Positions 6,163-7,822 of a stretch of 7,822 nucleotides of DNA are shown here, in pieces. The position numbers and the translations under genes were made by a program. The notes below the pieces were generated by a model. That model had not been told where the DNA came from, did no database searches, and saw nothing but the letters and a program-made list of their open reading frames with translations. Every line of letters starts with the position of its first letter. Positions within the stretch are counted from its first letter, which is position 1. Origin of the DNA: Rickettsiales bacterium (GTDB taxonomy: Bacteria > Pseudomonadota > Alphaproteobacteria > Rickettsiales > Rickettsiaceae); the NCBI GenBank assembly GCA_947453775.1, contig CANGHM010000019.1, forward strand, positions 1 to 7,822. Direction: 5' to 3'.

Positions 6163-6831
6163 CTAAAAATCTAGCTCTAAATAATGTTTAGGTGGATTGA
6201 TGCCTTTAACTTTTTCATATAAAGTAGCCCTAAAAGATGGTCTGGACTTAATTAGACAGTACCAATCTTTGATTTTAGGATAATTTTGCCAATTAATTTC
6301 ATTAAAATAGTCCAAAACTGCAAAATGGCTAGCAGCCGATATATCCGCATAAGTAATGCTTTCAGAGACGATATATTGCTGAGTGCTAATGATGGCATTA
6401 AGTTGCATCATATGTTTATGTAAGGCCGTTTTACTGGCACGTAAAATATTGCTATCTGTGTATTCTTTTTTTAAATCAGGTTTGATCAATTTTTCATTGA
6501 TAATATTTTTTACCACCTCGTAGTAACAATGCTGATTAAACCAGTTAATTATTTGTCTTATGCAAACCAATATCTGAGGATCGTTGCCAAACAAATGGCT
6601 ATCTTTTTTCAGATCAATTAAATACTCAAGGCATGGATATATTCCCGTAACAATAGTCTCATCTATGATGATTACTGGCAATTCTAGCCACGGACTAAGT
6701 CTTACAAATGCTGGGTTTTTTAGCCAATAATCTTCTTTAATTATGTTGTATTTTAGCCCTAATTCACTCAACAATACGATAAATTGTTTAGAAAAAGGGC
6801 ATAATGCATGATAATGTACGGTAATTTGCAT
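6163..6831 (-). CDS. Glutathione S-transferase family protein
   Basis: A 222-residue protein with a thioredoxin-like N-terminal half and an all-helical C-terminal half. ALCPFSKQFIVLLSELGL (9-26) matches the 'lsPFcRKvRlaLaEkgL' start of an alphaproteobacterial GST group. Cys11 lies at the catalytic-region position, and LPVI (51-54) holds the cis-proline Pro52. The helical half keeps the group's landmarks: INWFNQHCYYEVV (95-107), ITYADISAASHFAVLDYF (159-176), WYCLIKSRPSFRATL (190-204) and the PPKHYLELDF ending. Such cytoplasmic proteins conjugate or otherwise use glutathione, but the substrate of this group is not known to me. The usual glutathione-holding 'ES' before 'aI.eYL' is replaced by VTG (61-63), so activity is uncertain. 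It starts 8 nt after the mlaE stop and is followed by an intrinsic terminator, indicating a two-gene transcript. Confidence 0.87.
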   Translation of the reverse strand: MQITVHYHALCPFSKQFIVLLSELGLKYNIIKEDYWLKNPAFVRLSPWLELPVIIIDETIVTGIYPCLEYLIDLKKDSHLFGNDPQILVCIRQIINWFNQHCYYEVVKNIINEKLIKPDLKKEYTDSNILRASKTALHKHMMQLNAIISTQQYIVSESITYADISAASHFAVLDYFNEINWQNYPKIKDWYCLIKSRPSFRATLYEKVKGINPPKHYLELDF

Positions 6832-6839
6832 TGTATGAA

Positions 6840-7610
6840 TTAAAACAATAACTCTGTGATAAAATAATTACTTAATAAGATTAATACAGAAGATGCAACA
6901 ACTGCGTTTGTGGAAGCTATACCCACACCCCTTGCTCCATTGCGTGCAGTATAGCCAAAATAGCAGCTTACAGAAGATATGATTAAACCAAAAGCAAAAG
7001 CTTTGACTAGCCCAGAGTTAATATCTGCAATTTTTAGGTGTTGCAAGGTATTGTTGATATAGTTTGAACCATTAAAAGACAGTTTGTAAACTCCCACTAA
7101 ATACCCTCCCATAATACCTATCACATCAGCTACTAATACCAAGATAGGTAAGCAAATTATGCTTGCTAATATGCGCGGAGCAATAAGGAATTTAACCGAA
7201 TTAGTAGACAAAGTGTACAGCGCATCTATTTGCTCTGTTACTCGCATTGTAGCAAGCTCTGCGGCAAATGCAGCTCCCACTCTTGCCGTCACCATAAGGC
7301 CCGTTAAAACTGGAGCTAGCTCACGAGTAAGAGAAAGCGATACGACCATGGGTATGGTACTTTCTGCGGCAAATTTTGCAAAGCCAGTATAAGTTTGCAG
7401 GGCCATTACTGCGCCTGAAAAAATTGCCGTCATACCTACTATTGGCAAAGAGTAAAAACCAACAAACATCATTTGATAGAAGAAATTATTGATATAAAAT
7501 CTTGGAGTCGCAATATTTATTATAACTTGCCATAGTGCACACAAGATAGACATTAAATTTAATGCAATTGCTATTGTGCGACTTCCTATTAGCATCAAAA
7601 AATTGAACAT
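6840..7610 (-). CDS. mlaE: MlaE-family ABC transporter permease (phospholipid transport)
   Basis: A 256-residue inner-membrane permease, complete and of normal family length. The signature stretch spans 95-131: TRELAPVLTGLMVTARVGAA followed by FAAELATMRVTEQIDAL, including the coupling EQIDAL that contacts the ATPase. Hydrophobic segments lie near 47-70, 86-110, 145-170, 200-220 and 235-254. MlaE dimers with the ATPase MlaF and the MCE protein MlaD move phospholipids between the inner membrane and the periplasmic side, maintaining outer-membrane asymmetry. Neither mlaF nor mlaD is beside it here; the next gene is a GST 8 nt downstream. The ATG at 7610 gives an N-terminus (MFNFLMLIGSRTI) with the usual 'iG' element; Met6 is a possible alternative. 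Only a weak purine stretch precedes the start. Confidence 0.92.
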   Translation of the reverse strand: MFNFLMLIGSRTIAIALNLMSILCALWQVIINIATPRFYINNFFYQMMFVGFYSLPIVGMTAIFSGAVMALQTYTGFAKFAAESTIPMVVSLSLTRELAPVLTGLMVTARVGAAFAAELATMRVTEQIDALYTLSTNSVKFLIAPRILASIICLPILVLVADVIGIMGGYLVGVYKLSFNGSNYINNTLQHLKIADINSGLVKAFAFGLIISSVSCYFGYTARNGARGVGIASTNAVVASSVLILLSNYFITELLF

Positions 7611-7627
7611 AATAGTAATATTTCTTT

Positions 7628-7658
7628 ATTCTAAGTATATAGTACTATGTTACATCAA
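7628..7658 (-). promoter_or_regulatory. Weak candidate promoter for mlaE-GST
   Basis: On the minus strand, TTGATG (7658-7653) and TAGAAT (7633-7628, five of six to TATAAT) are separated by 19 nt. This is slightly long and would give a leader of roughly ten bases before the mlaE ATG. The spacer contains the perfect palindrome ATAGTACTAT (7639-7648), which could be an operator. The region is AT-rich and the match may be accidental. Confidence 0.28.
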
Positions 7659-7822
7659 AAATATAAAACCACCATAGCACATTGCTAAACTAGCTATTTA
7701 TAATATATCGCTAAGGTAAAATTAGTTGTACAGCAAGCTTCTTTGATTTTCTTAGCCTTTTGCAAAGATAATTTTTTACTCAGGCATGCTTGATTGTTGG
7801 TTTCTATATTAATTTAGCACCC
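7659..7822. other. Right-hand non-coding stretch, nothing recognised
   Basis: No gene could be supported on either strand. The longest open stretch is about 40 codons on the minus strand (7813-7694). It has no ATG and no recognisable sequence; it could be the decayed end of a gene or noise. Confidence 0.4.

Noticed and set aside
7159..7392. Plus-strand 77-codon ORF
   Set aside because: It lies opposite the conserved core of mlaE and has no independent signal.
7694..7813. Minus-strand open stretch of about 40 codons with a lysine-rich segment
   Set aside because: It has no ATG, no ribosome site and no family resemblance; too short to support.

Overview
The window is AT-rich DNA from an alphaproteobacterium, most likely an intracellular or host-associated lineage of the Rickettsiales/Holosporales kind. 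The lineage call rests on family membership, not on a search. It is supported by a DUF1013/TrcR cell-cycle regulator, a glutathione S-transferase with the alphaproteobacterial ending (PPKHYLELDF), a GT4 glycosyltransferase with the HARSR motif typical of alphaproteobacteria, and an AddB-like N-terminus. All genes read in the standard code and look intact.

Layout: (1) 1-421, minus strand: the N-terminal part of an AddB-like recombination protein that runs off the left edge. (2) 422-594: an AT-rich divergent promoter region. (3) 595-5016, plus strand: a tight run of five genes, bolA-like, GT4 glycosyltransferase, GT2 glycosyltransferase (WaaE/KdtX-like), tgt and hemW. It has a 4-nt gap, two ATGA overlaps and a 17-nt overlap, so it is very probably one operon. 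(4) 4999-5123: a palindromic repeat element that supplies the last five codons and stop of hemW and is followed by a second, partial copy of its left end. (5) 5167-5925, minus strand: trcR, with tRNA-Pro(UGG) upstream of it. (6) 6121-7610, minus strand: mlaE followed 8 nt later by a GST-family gene and an intrinsic terminator. (7) 7611-7822: no recognisable gene, with a possible mlaE promoter.

The genes are mostly housekeeping: queuosine tRNA modification (Tgt), haem/Fe-S biology (HemW, BolA-like), envelope glycan assembly (two glycosyltransferases), phospholipid transport (MlaE), DNA break repair (AddB-like) and cell-cycle control (TrcR). I do not see a defence island, phage, CRISPR array or clearly new system. 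The most interesting signal is the palindromic element at the hemW terminus, with a possible related remnant at the end of the GT2 gene. It recalls the small palindromic elements known to enter coding sequences in Rickettsia, but I cannot assign it to a known family from sequence alone.
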